DNA from: CAVVJA01 sp963801715
GTDB taxonomy: Bacteria; Actinomycetota; Actinomycetes; Mycobacteriales; Jatrophihabitantaceae
Length of the DNA: 64,000 bases
Assembly (NCBI GenBank): GCA_963801715.1
Contig: CAWDGB010000023.1
Coordinates: 27,698 to 91,697, forward strand
Direction of reading: 5' to 3'
Part shown: in pieces, positions 35,904 to 45,258 of the stretch
Layout of the letters: every line of letters starts with the position of its first letter
How positions within the stretch are numbered: the first letter of the stretch is position 1
Translations under genes and position numbers: made by a program
The notes under the pieces: generated by a model
Told to the model about the DNA's origin: nothing
Databases searched by the model: none
Seen by the model: the letters and a program-made list of their open reading frames with translations, nothing else

Positions 35904-36032
35904 GATTGTGCCGACCTCGTGATTGTGCCGACCTGAATCGCGGTCGGCTGCGGGGTAGCGGGATCCCTGCTGCGAGGTCAGCACAATCCTGATTCTCCGG
36001 GCTGTTCCTTCCTTCACCGGTTCGGCACAATC
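35904..36032. repeat. Direct and inverted 11-14 bp repeats next to the recombinase relic
   Basis: GATTGTGCCGACCT occurs at 35904-35917 and 35921-35934. Its 11-bp core appears inverted as TCGGCACAATC at 36022-36032, exactly where the leader shared with copy 1 begins. Such spacing is what core-type or arm-type recombinase sites look like, but the role is inferred. Confidence 0.45.
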
Positions 36033-36654
36033 GGCGGTCGCGTGCCGTTGGTGCGGTGGTGCGGTGGTGCGGGGTCGGCGGTGGGTTCTTGTCGCGATCT
36101 AGGGTCGGTGTTCATTGGTTGCCGGGGCTCGCGTCCTGGGGTTCGGGCTGTGGCCTGGTCCTTGGGAGGTCGCGATGACCACACACCTATCGCCGGCTAT
36201 CGGCAGCTGGTTCCCGTCGGGGAGCCGCTGTCTAGCGACGGCGAGCGTGCCGCGTTGGCCGGCTTGCTGGCCGGCTATTCGGGTCTAACCCGCGAGGCGT
36301 ACACGCTTGACCTGCGGCAGTACACGTCCTGGTGTGTGCAGCACGGGGTGCATCTGTTCACCGCGAAGCGGGCGGACATCGAATGCTTCGGTCGAGAGAG
36401 GGAGGCCAATAGCCGCGCGCGGGCCACGATCGCCCGCCGGGTCGCCCGCCGCGCCGGATAGCCAAGAAGATCAGCCCACACACCCTGCGGCACGCATTCA
36501 TCACCGCCGCCCTCGACGCCGGCGCGCCACTGCGCGACGCCCAAGAAGCCGCCTCCCACGCCGACCCGTGCACCACCATGCGGGACGACCGCGGACGAGT
36601 CTCCTTCGACCGGCACAGCTACTCGTCGCCGCACTCCCCGGCGCCGCCCGCTAA
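36031..36654 (+). pseudogene. Tyrosine-recombinase cassette remnant, copy 2
   Basis: Leader 36031-36090 matches copy 1. An ATG at 36175 with GGGAGG starts the gene, but the SAM-like N-terminal domain (DGERAALAGLLAGYSGLTRE, LDLRQYTSWCVQHGVHL) lies one frame away. After GREREANSRARATIARRV at ~36440 the whole middle, including the first catalytic Arg, is missing. The reading resumes in another frame as KKISPHTLRHAFITAALDAG and stops at 36654. The nucleophile Tyr is changed to Asp (TTMRDDRGR). Clearly inactive. Confidence 0.7.
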
Positions 36655-37286
36655 GTCACGCTGGTCGTCCCCACGGGTTGGCAGAGAACGTGGCACGACC
36701 CGCTCTGGCCTTTGAGCCGACTGGCTCGGTTGAGCCTCTCGCCGCTCCATGGACAACACCCGGCCCGGGGAGGCCAACTGAGAGCCACACCGTGATCCGT
36801 GGGCAGCCGAAATGAGAGCGACAGGCCGGGTGCCCAGACCGAGCCTCGCCACGCACCGGTCATGCATCAATGAAACAAGTAGCCGATGACAGGTTTAGCG
36901 GGACGGCAGTAGAGCTCGCGGCGCAGACGTAGAAGTAGAGGGTCGCGGGGAGGGCGACCAGCGCGCCGCTTAACGGAGGCCGAGCCACTGGTGCCGTTCT
37001 GGACGGCTTGGTCCGCAGACGCGATCGCGAGCCCGGCAGTGCCGGCGGCGCCCAGCGCGTCGACTAGTCCGCGCAGGCAGCGCGCATCTTCGAGGAGCTA
37101 GGCGCGCGGCCGTGGCTCGAGCGCGCCACCGCGACCCCATCGGCTAGCCCTTCCTCGTCGCCGACCACACCTCATCAGTCATCCTCCGCGCATCGCATCC
37201 GCGCGGTCCTGCGTGCTGCGATAGAGATGGAGCGCTGACGATAGGCTGCTGCTTGCGTGAAGCCGGAACCGTCGAGTCGCACGACG
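36655..37286. other. Non-coding stretch with a LuxR-type relic
   Basis: About 630 bases. Near 37078-37125 on the plus strand a short run reads ARIFEELGARPWLERA, the typical last helix of ATP-binding LuxR/AfsR-type regulators, with nothing recognisable ahead of it. Otherwise empty. Confidence 0.35.
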
Positions 37287-38573
37287 TCATGCTGGCGCGA
37301 GCGGAACCACAACCGGTGGATCACGCAACACCTCGGCGGCCAGCGATCGCGCACGCCGTAGGTTCTTGGCGCCGACATACACCTCGGCGAGCTCCGTCGA
37401 GAAGATCTGATCGGGCCCATTCACCTCTTGCCCCACTTCAGTCGCGATGTCGATGGTGACGCCCAGGCCGGCCTCCGATTTCACGTCGGTGAACGGTAGC
37501 GCTGCTAGCCGGCCTGTTGCCGGTGCGTACACGAGCACGTTCACGATGGCGCATCGCGGCTTCCGGCTCGGCGTAAGCCGTTGGGGCAACCCAAGGACCG
37601 AGTCGAGTTGAGCCTCGACCAGGTCCACCCCCCACACCGCGTCGACGATCTGATGAATTCGGCCGCCGCCCGGTCGGGCGTTGACCTCGACGATACGGGG
37701 GCCCCTGGCTGTGCACTTGCCCTCGACGTGCAGCACGCCTCGCGCAAACCCGAACGCCTGGACCGTCTTCACCGCGAGTTCCACGAGTCGACCGACCGGC
37801 TTAGCGCGATGGTCGGGCGGGCAGTGAAGGCCGGTTTCCTGAAACGACGGCTCCGCAGTCGGCCAGTTCTGGGAGACGCTAGAGAAGATGCACTCGCCGT
37901 CTTCGAGGACGAGGTCGATGTCGAACTCGACGCCATCGAGGTATTCCTCGAGAAGGAGATCGTTGCCCGCACGGAAATCGATGATCTGTGGGCTTTCGAG
38001 CTCCTTGCGGACGATCCAGTAGATGTCGGGCAGAGACTCGAAGGAGTCGACCCGGACGGTCCCGACGGCTAGGGCGCCGAACTCCGGCTTGACCACAGAG
38101 GGGAAGCCGATCTGGGCCGCGGCGGCGTAGAGCTCGTCCAGCGATCGGACCCGCTGTGATCTTGGCGTGGGCAGGCCTGCGCGCTCGGACGCTTGACGCG
38201 TGCGCAGTTTGCTGCGCGCTGTATCGACGGCCTCGATTGGATTGCCGGGCAGCCCGAGCGACGTCGCTACCCGCGCCACTACGGGCACGCGCAGCTCCCA
38301 GAATGTCAAGACGCCATCCGGCCGAATCGCCTCTGCGGACAGCGCGTCGAGCACCGCCGCAGCATCCATGACGGGGTCGCCTGTGATAGGTACGGCTATC
38401 CAGTGCGAGGCCACACCGTCGATGATGAGCCGCTCGGACCAGTGATCGGCCTCGTCCACCATGACTAGGCGCGCGCCGAGCTCCGCCAGGTGCTCGTAGA
38501 TGTGTCGCTTGCCCGGGTAGCCGGCGCCGACCACAACCACGGTGGCCCCGCCGACTGTCACGGCGGAGCCCAT
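37287..38573 (-). CDS. ATP-grasp ligase (carnosine-synthase-like)
   Basis: 428 aa. An N-terminal Rossmann-like pre-ATP-grasp part (TVVVVGAGYPGKRHIYEHLA) is followed by the ATP-grasp fold: KLRTRQASERAGLPTP, the Lys-bearing GFPSVVKPEFGALAVGTVRV, LLLEEYLDGVEFDIDLVL, and the metal-binding end RIVEVNARPGGGRIHQIVD. The C-terminal lid resembles that of BL00235/carnosine-synthase-type enzymes that join amino acids into dipeptides. Its start overlaps the 3' end of the upstream MFS gene by 16 bases, so the two are co-translated. Product unknown; a dipeptide or acyl-amino-acid is likely. Confidence 0.85.
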   Translation of the reverse strand: MGSAVTVGGATVVVVGAGYPGKRHIYEHLAELGARLVMVDEADHWSERLIIDGVASHWIAVPITGDPVMDAAAVLDALSAEAIRPDGVLTFWELRVPVVARVATSLGLPGNPIEAVDTARSKLRTRQASERAGLPTPRSQRVRSLDELYAAAAQIGFPSVVKPEFGALAVGTVRVDSFESLPDIYWIVRKELESPQIIDFRAGNDLLLEEYLDGVEFDIDLVLEDGECIFSSVSQNWPTAEPSFQETGLHCPPDHRAKPVGRLVELAVKTVQAFGFARGVLHVEGKCTARGPRIVEVNARPGGGRIHQIVDAVWGVDLVEAQLDSVLGLPQRLTPSRKPRCAIVNVLVYAPATGRLAALPFTDVKSEAGLGVTIDIATEVGQEVNGPDQIFSTELAEVYVGAKNLRRARSLAAEVLRDPPVVVPLAPA

Positions 38574-40273
38574 CTCGGATCATCGATCGGTTGCCGCTCT
38601 TCCGAGGGCATCTCGACGAGCGGTCGCGCACCGTTGCTGCGGTCGAGGGCAGTCGTCAACATCGGCGCCTGCTCCAGCACCTCGAGCAAGACACCGCCGT
38701 CTATGCGCAGCACGGTCGTCTCCGTCTCGGTGGTGACGGTGGCGTTGCGCGGCGCGTTGTCCAGCAGCCCGCGCTCACCGAAGCTCTCGCTCGGCCCGAG
38801 GTGCGCACGCACGTCGCCGTCTCGATGCACGACGACGCGCCCCTCCACAACCGCATAGAAGGCGTGTGCTGGAGAGCCCTGCACGACCACGTCGACGCCG
38901 GCCGGAAGCGGACACACCTGCGAAGACGAGGCGAGTTGTTCAAGAACGAGTTGTGGCGTCCCCTGGGTGATCGGAAGTCGTCCGATAATGGCCAGTCGCG
39001 AGGCGAGGGCCTCCGTACGCCGCTGGCTCGCCTCGTCGAGCCCCCGCAGGCCCTGGCTGCTGGCCACCAATACCACGACAACGGCGGCGGCGCCGAGGAT
39101 CCAAAAGCTTGAGCGGAGTGAGGTCACCTCGACGAGGATCGACGCTAGCACCGCGCCGCCCACCATCGCCGCGATCGAACTAGCATCGAACAATCCGGCG
39201 ATCCGGCCGAGCGTCTCACGCGGCGTGACGCGCGCCAGCACGGTTTCAGCGACGACCTCGCAGCAGACGAGCCCAGCCCCGCCGGCCACACTCACAACCA
39301 GCGCCAGGACCAGCACATCGGTGCTGGCGTAGACGAACTGGCCAGCGCACGCGAGCAGCGCCGCGCTCAGCACGACGAGGGTGAGACGGCGGCTGGTTGC
39401 GAGTTGACCGTTGAAGACCGCGCTGATGAGCCCGCCAACGCCCGACGCGGCGAGCAGGAGTCCGTAGCCACCCGTGCCCAGGCCGAGGGATCGGCTGGCG
39501 TAGACGACGAGCTGGACCGTCTGAGCGCCGTAGGTGAACTCGACCATGGCCGCGATGACCGTTAGCGGGATCACGAACCGCGTCGTACGGGCCGTCCGCA
39601 ATCCCGACCTGGCGCTGACCTTGTCTACGCCGCTCCCGGTCGTGCGGGCCAGGTGATCGCCCAGCGTTGAGAACAGCAACGCCGCGACTGCGAACGTTGC
39701 CGCGTTGGCGAGGAAGGCAGCCGGCACCGACGCGACGGCGAGCAGGAGCGCGCCAATCGCCGGACCGATGACGACTGCGAGGTCCTGCACGGTGTGAAGC
39801 AGCGCGTTGGCGGGACCGATCCGACCCTCTCCCACAAGGCGAGGGAGTAGGGACAACGCTGCCGGCCGCTCGGCGCTGCCGGACGCCGATGCCACGGCGA
39901 CGATTCCGATCGTCAGTGCAACCGGGCCATGGCCCGCGACCACCGCCGCCAATACGAGCATGAGCCCGAGACGCAGCAGGCTTCCCACCATCAGCACGAT
40001 TCGGCGGGGATAGCGGTCCGCGATAGCGCCCCCGAGCGGCCCGAGCAGCACGTAGGGAAGCAAGCGGCACAGCGTGGCTGCGCCTACCCATACGGCAGAG
40101 TGCGTCGCGTGGAAGACATAAGCCAGCAGCGCCGCGTTGTACAGCCAGTCGCCCACCTGCGAGACCGCACTGGCACCGATGAGCACGCGTGCCTCGCGGA
40201 TTGCCAGGACGCCTCGGTAGCCAGCCAGGAGCGTCATAGGTGGCCCGCAGACACGTTGCGCTTCCTCGGACAT
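38558..40273 (-). CDS. MFS transporter with C-terminal cyclic-nucleotide-binding domain
   Basis: 571 aa. Residues ~15-415 form twelve membrane segments with the motif A loop GPLGGAIADRYPRRIVLMV. After a linker (~415-440) comes a cNMP-binding beta-roll: LEQLASSSQVCPLPAGVDVV, FYAVVEGRVVVHRDGDV, then the phosphate-binding cassette ESFGERGLLDNAPRNATVT. MFS proteins with such a tail are known in Actinobacteria, where a nucleotide may gate transport. It overlaps the ATP-grasp gene by 16 bases, so I infer export of that enzyme's product. Start ATG has GAAGGTAG about 11 bases upstream. Confidence 0.88.
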   Translation of the reverse strand: MSEEAQRVCGPPMTLLAGYRGVLAIREARVLIGASAVSQVGDWLYNAALLAYVFHATHSAVWVGAATLCRLLPYVLLGPLGGAIADRYPRRIVLMVGSLLRLGLMLVLAAVVAGHGPVALTIGIVAVASASGSAERPAALSLLPRLVGEGRIGPANALLHTVQDLAVVIGPAIGALLLAVASVPAAFLANAATFAVAALLFSTLGDHLARTTGSGVDKVSARSGLRTARTTRFVIPLTVIAAMVEFTYGAQTVQLVVYASRSLGLGTGGYGLLLAASGVGGLISAVFNGQLATSRRLTLVVLSAALLACAGQFVYASTDVLVLALVVSVAGGAGLVCCEVVAETVLARVTPRETLGRIAGLFDASSIAAMVGGAVLASILVEVTSLRSSFWILGAAAVVVVLVASSQGLRGLDEASQRRTEALASRLAIIGRLPITQGTPQLVLEQLASSSQVCPLPAGVDVVVQGSPAHAFYAVVEGRVVVHRDGDVRAHLGPSESFGERGLLDNAPRNATVTTETETTVLRIDGGVLLEVLEQAPMLTTALDRSNGARPLVEMPSEERQPIDDPRWAPP

Positions 40274-40865
40274 GCGTCCGAGCTACCTTCATCCATGAGC
40301 TTGCACCATTGACACGCCGACCGCGCTGAGTGACGCCGAGGCGGCAGCCTATCTCGATCCTCCAACTCCGGCAAAGGACGAAGCGAGACGCGTCGGTGCC
40401 GCGGCAAACTGGTGAGACCGCGTGATTGCAGGCGCGTTCGCCGGGCGAAGCGAGACCCAGCTCCGGACGATGCGCTCATCGGCGAACGCATCAATGCGGG
40501 ATTTCACCGCGCCCCGGAACGGGCCGCCGGTGTAACACGACAGCTGACCGAAGCCAAGGTTGTACACATGAGAGAACGAGATCATTCCATAGCCGAGCCA
40601 ATAGTTAGCGTGTCGCTGAGCGTTGTGCTTGATCGGCGATGTCGCGCGCCGGCCACACGCCCCGGATTTGGTGGACTTGCGCCCCCGGCAGGACTCGAAA
40701 CTGCCGCAGTCAATTCGCGACTGTGGCGGCGCGGCAAGGGAAAGTGCGACGATTCCCGATATCTGCTAGGGATTCCTTCGCTTCGTGCGGTTCCCTGCGG
40801 TTCCGTGCTGGCGACGAGTGTAGGGTGCTTATTGCACGTAGGTCGCACGCGAAGGAACTCACGCC
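40274..40865. other. Left flank of the phage-like island
   Basis: About 590 bases without an intact gene. A short run at ~40310-40415 reads LSDAEAAAYLDPPTPAKDEA followed by RRVGAAANW and a stop, in a frame without a usable start; it may be the end of a lost gene. The attachment site should lie in or near this region, but a core cannot be recognised without the other end. Confidence 0.3.
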
Positions 40866-42053
40866 ATGCCGCCCACCGCCCGGTCAGCACCGGCCCGTAA
40901 AGCCGCCCCGCGTCGCCGTAGGCGCAGTTTCGGGGCCATCCGGCTACTTCCCTCCGAGCGGTACCAGGCGCACTACGTGGGACCCGATCATCGCCGCCAC
41001 GTGGCCCCGGTCACCTTCGACACCCGCAAGGACGCTGAGGCGTGGCTCTCGGCGGTGCAGACCGACATCGCTCGCGACGACTGGCACCGACCCGCCCCCG
41101 TCCGCCCAGCGATGGACGTGCTCGCTTCCTACGCGGACTCGTGGCTAGCTAGCCGCAAACTCACGCCGCGCACCCGCGCCGAATACCGCAAGCTCATCGA
41201 CGGGCATCTGGTCCCGGCGTTCGGGTCGCTGCGACTGGATGAGATCACGCCCGTGATGGTCCGCGACTGGTACGCCACGCTGTCCACGAAGACCGGGCCG
41301 ACCAGGCAGGCGCACGCGTACGCCCTACTGCGGACGATCTTGCGCACTGCGGTCAACGACGATCTGGTCCCGGCCAACCCGTGCCGCATCGATGGCGCGG
41401 GGCAGACGAAGCGAGCGCGGCGCATCCGACCGGCCACGCTGGCCGAGTTGGACGTGATCGCCGAGAAGATCCGGCCCGAGTACTCGGCGGCCGTGTTGTT
41501 GGCCGCGTGGTGCGGCCTGCGGTTCGGCGAGATCGCCGAGCTACGCCGCCGCGATATCGACGTCAAGACTGCCCAACTGCATATCAGCCGCGCGGTTACC
41601 CACGTGGCCGGGCAGCCACCGATCGTCGGCCCGCCGAAGTCGCAGGCCGGTATCCGCGACGTGACGATCCCGCGACACTTGGTGCCAAGGCTCGATGCCC
41701 ATTTGCGCACGCATACCGCGCTGGGCCGCGATGCGTTGCTATTCCCGGCACCGACTGGCGGGCAGCTACGCGACAAGGGCGCTCTACACGATTCCTTCCA
41801 CGCCGCCCGCCTCGCAGCCGGACGCCCGGATTTGCGCTTCCACGATTTGCGGCATACCGGGGCCACGTTGGCCGCTGGGACGGGCGCGTCGCTGGCCGAG
41901 CTAATGCGCCGCCTCGGTCACTCGACCAGCCAGGCCGCGCTCGCCTACCAACACGCCACCGACGAACGCGATCAACTCATCGCCGACCGTCTGTCGGACT
42001 TCGCAGAGGCGGGCGTCGTGCAATTGCACCCGCGCAAACAGGCCGACGCATGA
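40866..42053 (+). CDS. int: Phage-type tyrosine integrase
   Basis: 395 aa, AAGGA ahead of the ATG. N-terminal arm-binding-like basic region, a SAM-like core-binding domain (~85-175), then the catalytic domain with Arg219 (WCGLRFGEI), Lys258 (PPKSQAG), His326 and Arg329 (HDLRHTGAT), His352 (RLGHSTSQAAL) and nucleophile Tyr361 (AYQHATDE). All six catalytic positions are present, so it should be active. It heads the island of small proteins and capsid genes that follows; no excisionase is evident. Confidence 0.93.
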   Translation: MPPTARSAPARKAAPRRRRRSFGAIRLLPSERYQAHYVGPDHRRHVAPVTFDTRKDAEAWLSAVQTDIARDDWHRPAPVRPAMDVLASYADSWLASRKLTPRTRAEYRKLIDGHLVPAFGSLRLDEITPVMVRDWYATLSTKTGPTRQAHAYALLRTILRTAVNDDLVPANPCRIDGAGQTKRARRIRPATLAELDVIAEKIRPEYSAAVLLAAWCGLRFGEIAELRRRDIDVKTAQLHISRAVTHVAGQPPIVGPPKSQAGIRDVTIPRHLVPRLDAHLRTHTALGRDALLFPAPTGGQLRDKGALHDSFHAARLAAGRPDLRFHDLRHTGATLAAGTGASLAELMRRLGHSTSQAALAYQHATDERDQLIADRLSDFAEAGVVQLHPRKQADA

Positions 42054-42207
42054 CCGGCGACAAGCGCAGTCGCGGGCCGCCCTCGCGGCGTCGAAATGCT
42101 AGCGACGTCGCTGGTTTTTCGACCTACCCATAAGCCCCCAAACAAAGCGCCCCGGCCGCGTGCGGACACACAGCGACCGGGACTTGACCGGAACCGAGGT
42201 CCGGCCC

Positions 42208-42402
42208 ATGCATAGCTCACCACACAACGAGTCCGTCGCAGCGGCGGCGCACTTCATCGAGAGCGAGCGATTGCTCGCCGCGCTACCCCTCGTCAGTAGG
42301 CGCGACCGAGACCACCACTTGCAGTTGGCGCTCGTTAACGCGTTGCTCGCGATCGCCGCGACAATGCTCGCAGCGGACGAGGGCAGCCGACCAAGCTCCT
42401 GA
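42208..42402 (+). CDS. Small phage-island protein, unknown
   Basis: 64 aa. ATG with GAGG 8 bases upstream; a GTG at 42160 would add 16 residues. Predicted all-helical (SVAAAAHFIESERLLAALPL, then LQLALVNALLAIAATMLAAD). No family recognised. Sits between the integrase and two zinc-ribbon proteins on the same strand. Confidence 0.55.
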   Translation: MHSSPHNESVAAAAHFIESERLLAALPLVSRRDRDHHLQLALVNALLAIAATMLAADEGSRPSS

Positions 42403-42541
42403 TCAGCGAAGAGCGCCCCGCACCGGGACATCCGGGTGGGGCGCTTCCTATTGGGTCGAGTGCGAGCCGTGGCAGCTTCCTGACACTAGGGCCAGCGGCG
42501 CGACACGCGGCGATACGATCCAGCGATCTTGGGAGGCCGTC

Positions 42542-42697
42542 ATGTCTGTCCCCGCATCCCGCAAGCGCAAGCGTCTGCTCTGCCGGTTGAACCTCAAACA
42601 CAAATGGGAGCGACGCTTCAACCCGGAAGGCGCGGACTATCTGCAGTGCACGGCCTGCGGCAAAGAACACTCGTACGTCTCGCCTCGGGCGGTGTAG
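42542..42697 (+). CDS. Small zinc-ribbon protein 1
   Basis: 51 aa; GGGAGG before the ATG. Cys14 and the pair Cys36/Cys39 (LQCTACGKEH) with nearby His form a zinc knuckle, around HKWERRFNPEGADYL. It is a homologue of the next gene and of the one at 45660: all three share the pattern LC...H.W/Y....P/DG..Y..C..CGK. Such proteins are common in actinobacterial phages and islands; role unknown. Confidence 0.65.
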   Translation: MSVPASRKRKRLLCRLNLKHKWERRFNPEGADYLQCTACGKEHSYVSPRAV

Positions 42698-42724
42698 GAC
42701 GGGTGACCTGAAGGGGACACGCCA

Positions 42725-42886
42725 ATGACCCGACTCTTCTGCTACATCGGCTTCCACCGATACGCCAGGAAGTACAACGACCAGGGCGAGCACTACCTCG
42801 AATGCACCCGATGCAAGAAGTACAAGGACGAGAGGGGTGGTGGTCCTGGGGGCGCAATGGGCGGCGGTACGGGCTTCGGGACGTAG
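42725..42886 (+). CDS. Small zinc-ribbon protein 2
   Basis: 53 aa: MTRLFCYIGFHRYARKYNDQ, then YLECTRCKKYKDERGG and a Gly-rich tail. Cys6, His11 and the CTRC pair are spaced as in its neighbour, from which it is separated by 27 bases. Probably a tandem duplication that has diverged. Function unknown. Confidence 0.62.
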   Translation: MTRLFCYIGFHRYARKYNDQGEHYLECTRCKKYKDERGGGPGGAMGGGTGFGT

Positions 42887-43077
42887 ACGTACTACGGCTT
42901 CGGTCGGTCCCGGCGCTCGCCGCGTCGGCCCTCACAAACGGTCATCCGACTTACCCCTTTCTAGAGCGCAGTGCGCCCACCAGCCGCCCTAAGAGGGATT
43001 CACGAGAGGCGGCTGGCGGGGCACTGCATCGGCGTCGACCGCCCGGCGCGGATTGAGCGACGCCGACGTCTACTTGA

Positions 43078-44526
43078 TCATTTGACTTCGAGGTAGCGGA
43101 AGGCGTTGAGCGCGACCACGCCCGCGCCGGTCCGCCAATACACGTAGAGCCCGCGCACGCCGAGCGGCAGCCGGTTGCTGCCCAGCATGTGAGGGATCAA
43201 TTCTGCGCTCATGCCCAAACGATCAACGATCTTGTACCCGGTGCCGAAGTCCCCGCCGACGATGAGTTTGGTGCCGGTCGTCGCCCCCGTCGCCATGGTC
43301 GACCATTCGACCACGGGTCGGCCGAGGAAGGGACCGGCCCGGTCACCGTCTGCGAACTGATACGGCTCGGTGGAATTGCCGCCAACGAATCGGAACGCGG
43401 TGTCGAGCGTGGACGGGTTAGCGGCGAACGTCGTCGCCGGAATGAACCTCGCCGGTAGCGCCGCCTTCAGGAGCCACGGATCACCTACGGCGAAAGCCGC
43501 CGTCGTGGCGGTCAGCACTCGCTGCGTGGTGGTCAAGCCGTTTGTCCCGCCGACATTGAGGATTCCGCTGGGCTCGTTGGTGCCGGTGCCGGTCAGGAAC
43601 TTCGTCGCGTCGAGCACGTCTTTGGCGTCGCCGATCAATTGCACGAGTTGCGCTTGCAGGCTCGGGTCATCCTGCGACGCCTCGATCGTGTACTGCACGA
43701 AGGCTCGACCCTGCTGGGTCGAGATCTGGGGGCCAACCAGCGCGGGGGTCGCGTCGGTCGCCTCGGTGCCCTCTTGGACATATGCGGCGGTGACTCCGTC
43801 GCTACTTACGCCCTTCCAATCATGCGTCCCGATCGTGATCACCGACGAGATATCGCGAATCGGGTTCAGCGCCCCGGAGCCGGTCAAGATGATCGACGGA
43901 TCGACGGTCAGCGGCAACGGGAATCCGGTGCTGCTAGTGGCCATCACGGCCCTCATTTCGGCGGCCTGGGTCGCCCAGCTGGCCTCACGGATCGCCTCGA
44001 CCTCGTCCGGGCCGAACCGAAGATGTCCTTGCATCGGGTCGCGCAACAACTTGGTGAACGCGCTGCGGTAGGCGTCGGCACCGACCGCGTTTAGATATCT
44101 CGCGGTCTGGGCGAGCGGGTCGCCTTCGCGGAGCACCTTGTCCAGCCGGTCGGCCGCCGTGCTGCCGAGCACGCTGCCGCGTTGGTCGCGATCGATCGTG
44201 TGCATGGCCGCCGATCGGTACTGCTGCAGGCGGGGGTCGGCACCGGGTGCGGAGACCCAACCGGCACGGTCGACCAAGCGGCGCGGGTCGAACGCCATTT
44301 CGTAGGTGCCGCGTTCGAACTGACGTTGTACGTCCTGACGCCAAGCGAGCCGCGAGTTGACCTCGCTGGCTCTGGCAACGAGCGCGTTGTAGTCCTTCTG
44401 AGATTCGTCCTGATCGGTCCACGTGGCGATGATCTCGCCGAGCCGTGTGCTCTCGTCCTGCAATTGCTCCGCCGACAGGCCACGCAGGTCGCCGAACGGA
44501 TCGGTGGAAGTCTTGGTGTAGCTCAT
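43078..44526 (-). CDS. HK97-fold phage major capsid protein
   Basis: 482 aa. The N-terminal ~110 residues are a coiled-coil scaffold-like delta domain (LSAEQLQDESTRLGEIIATW). The rest is the HK97 core, with VDPSIILTGSGALNPIRDIS, QISTQQGRAFVQYTIEASQD and a C-terminal LGVRGLYVYWRTGAGVV, typical of actinophage capsids. It assembles the icosahedral shell. Normally a protease and a portal gene lie next to it; neither is seen. It follows the small terminase and two small genes in one leftward operon. Confidence 0.9.
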   Translation of the reverse strand: MSYTKTSTDPFGDLRGLSAEQLQDESTRLGEIIATWTDQDESQKDYNALVARASEVNSRLAWRQDVQRQFERGTYEMAFDPRRLVDRAGWVSAPGADPRLQQYRSAAMHTIDRDQRGSVLGSTAADRLDKVLREGDPLAQTARYLNAVGADAYRSAFTKLLRDPMQGHLRFGPDEVEAIREASWATQAAEMRAVMATSSTGFPLPLTVDPSIILTGSGALNPIRDISSVITIGTHDWKGVSSDGVTAAYVQEGTEATDATPALVGPQISTQQGRAFVQYTIEASQDDPSLQAQLVQLIGDAKDVLDATKFLTGTGTNEPSGILNVGGTNGLTTTQRVLTATTAAFAVGDPWLLKAALPARFIPATTFAANPSTLDTAFRFVGGNSTEPYQFADGDRAGPFLGRPVVEWSTMATGATTGTKLIVGGDFGTGYKIVDRLGMSAELIPHMLGSNRLPLGVRGLYVYWRTGAGVVALNAFRYLEVK

Positions 44527-44692
44527 GCGGCTTGCTCTTTTCCGGGCGAGTGATGTTGACGCCAGGCCCCTATCCGGGGCGCGTCACCTATGCGGAAAAC
44601 GTTTGCTCGACCGACCGGCTACTGCGGCCCGCGTTCGAACCATCCACACTCGCCGCTGACGACTCCGCGCCGCCAGGCCCGCGATGCAAAGA

Positions 44693-44902
44693 TCAGCCTA
44701 GCCGGGTCGCCCGGAGTTGGGCCACGAGCGTGGCGAGACGATCTTCGCCGAGTGCTTGGACCAGAGCGCCGACGACGGCGGCGAGGAGTTGGTACGGGTT
44801 AATCACGTTGATCATCGTGTTGATCGCTTCCTCGTCGCGGCGCAAGTGCGCTTCGAGGAAGGCGACAATGTCGGCGGCTTCGACGTCCTGATACTCGCTC
44901 AC
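44693..44902 (-). CDS. Small phage-island protein, unknown
   Basis: 69 aa from a GTG that overlaps the stop of the preceding gene (GTGA), so it is translationally coupled. All-helical and acidic (DVEAADIVAFLEAHLRRDEE, then NPYQLLAAVVGALVQAL). No family recognised; by position between terminase and capsid it may be structural or packaging-related. Confidence 0.55.
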   Translation of the reverse strand: MSEYQDVEAADIVAFLEAHLRRDEEAINTMINVINPYQLLAAVVGALVQALGEDRLATLVAQLRATRLG

Positions 44903-45258
44903 TTCATCCGCCGTTCGCGGGGCGCGACCTGCGCATGGGCACGAAGCCAGGCCAGTTGATCACGGGGGAATCTCGGGCACGGTGGGTCATGGCGGCACAA
45001 CGACTCAGCCTCGTAGTACCAGAACGCGGCCGGACGAATTCCGGGATTCAGTGACGAGATCAGTTGCTCGCGCACGGCATACCAGGCTGCCTCTCGGTCC
45101 TCATCGCTGGGAAACGTCGACCAGCATCCGATGCCATCGCAGCGCCCGCCCGAATGGATCACGTCGCGGCGATGCTGGCCGCCCCAGGCGAAGACAAGCT
45201 CCGATTGCTGCTCATCGGTCACGGTGCCGACATGCCGCCCGGCGCGGAGACGACTCAT
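44899..45258 (-). CDS. Phage-island protein with Cys/His-rich centre, unknown
   Basis: 119 aa; ATG overlaps the terminase stop (TGATG) and its own stop overlaps the next GTG. Residues GGRCDGIGCWSTFPSDEDRE and a later CRHDPPCPRFPRDQLAWLRA suggest a small metal-binding fold. Function unknown. Coupled on both sides, hence part of the packaging operon. Confidence 0.55.
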   Translation of the reverse strand: MSRLRAGRHVGTVTDEQQSELVFAWGGQHRRDVIHSGGRCDGIGCWSTFPSDEDREAAWYAVREQLISSLNPGIRPAAFWYYEAESLCRHDPPCPRFPRDQLAWLRAHAQVAPRERRMK

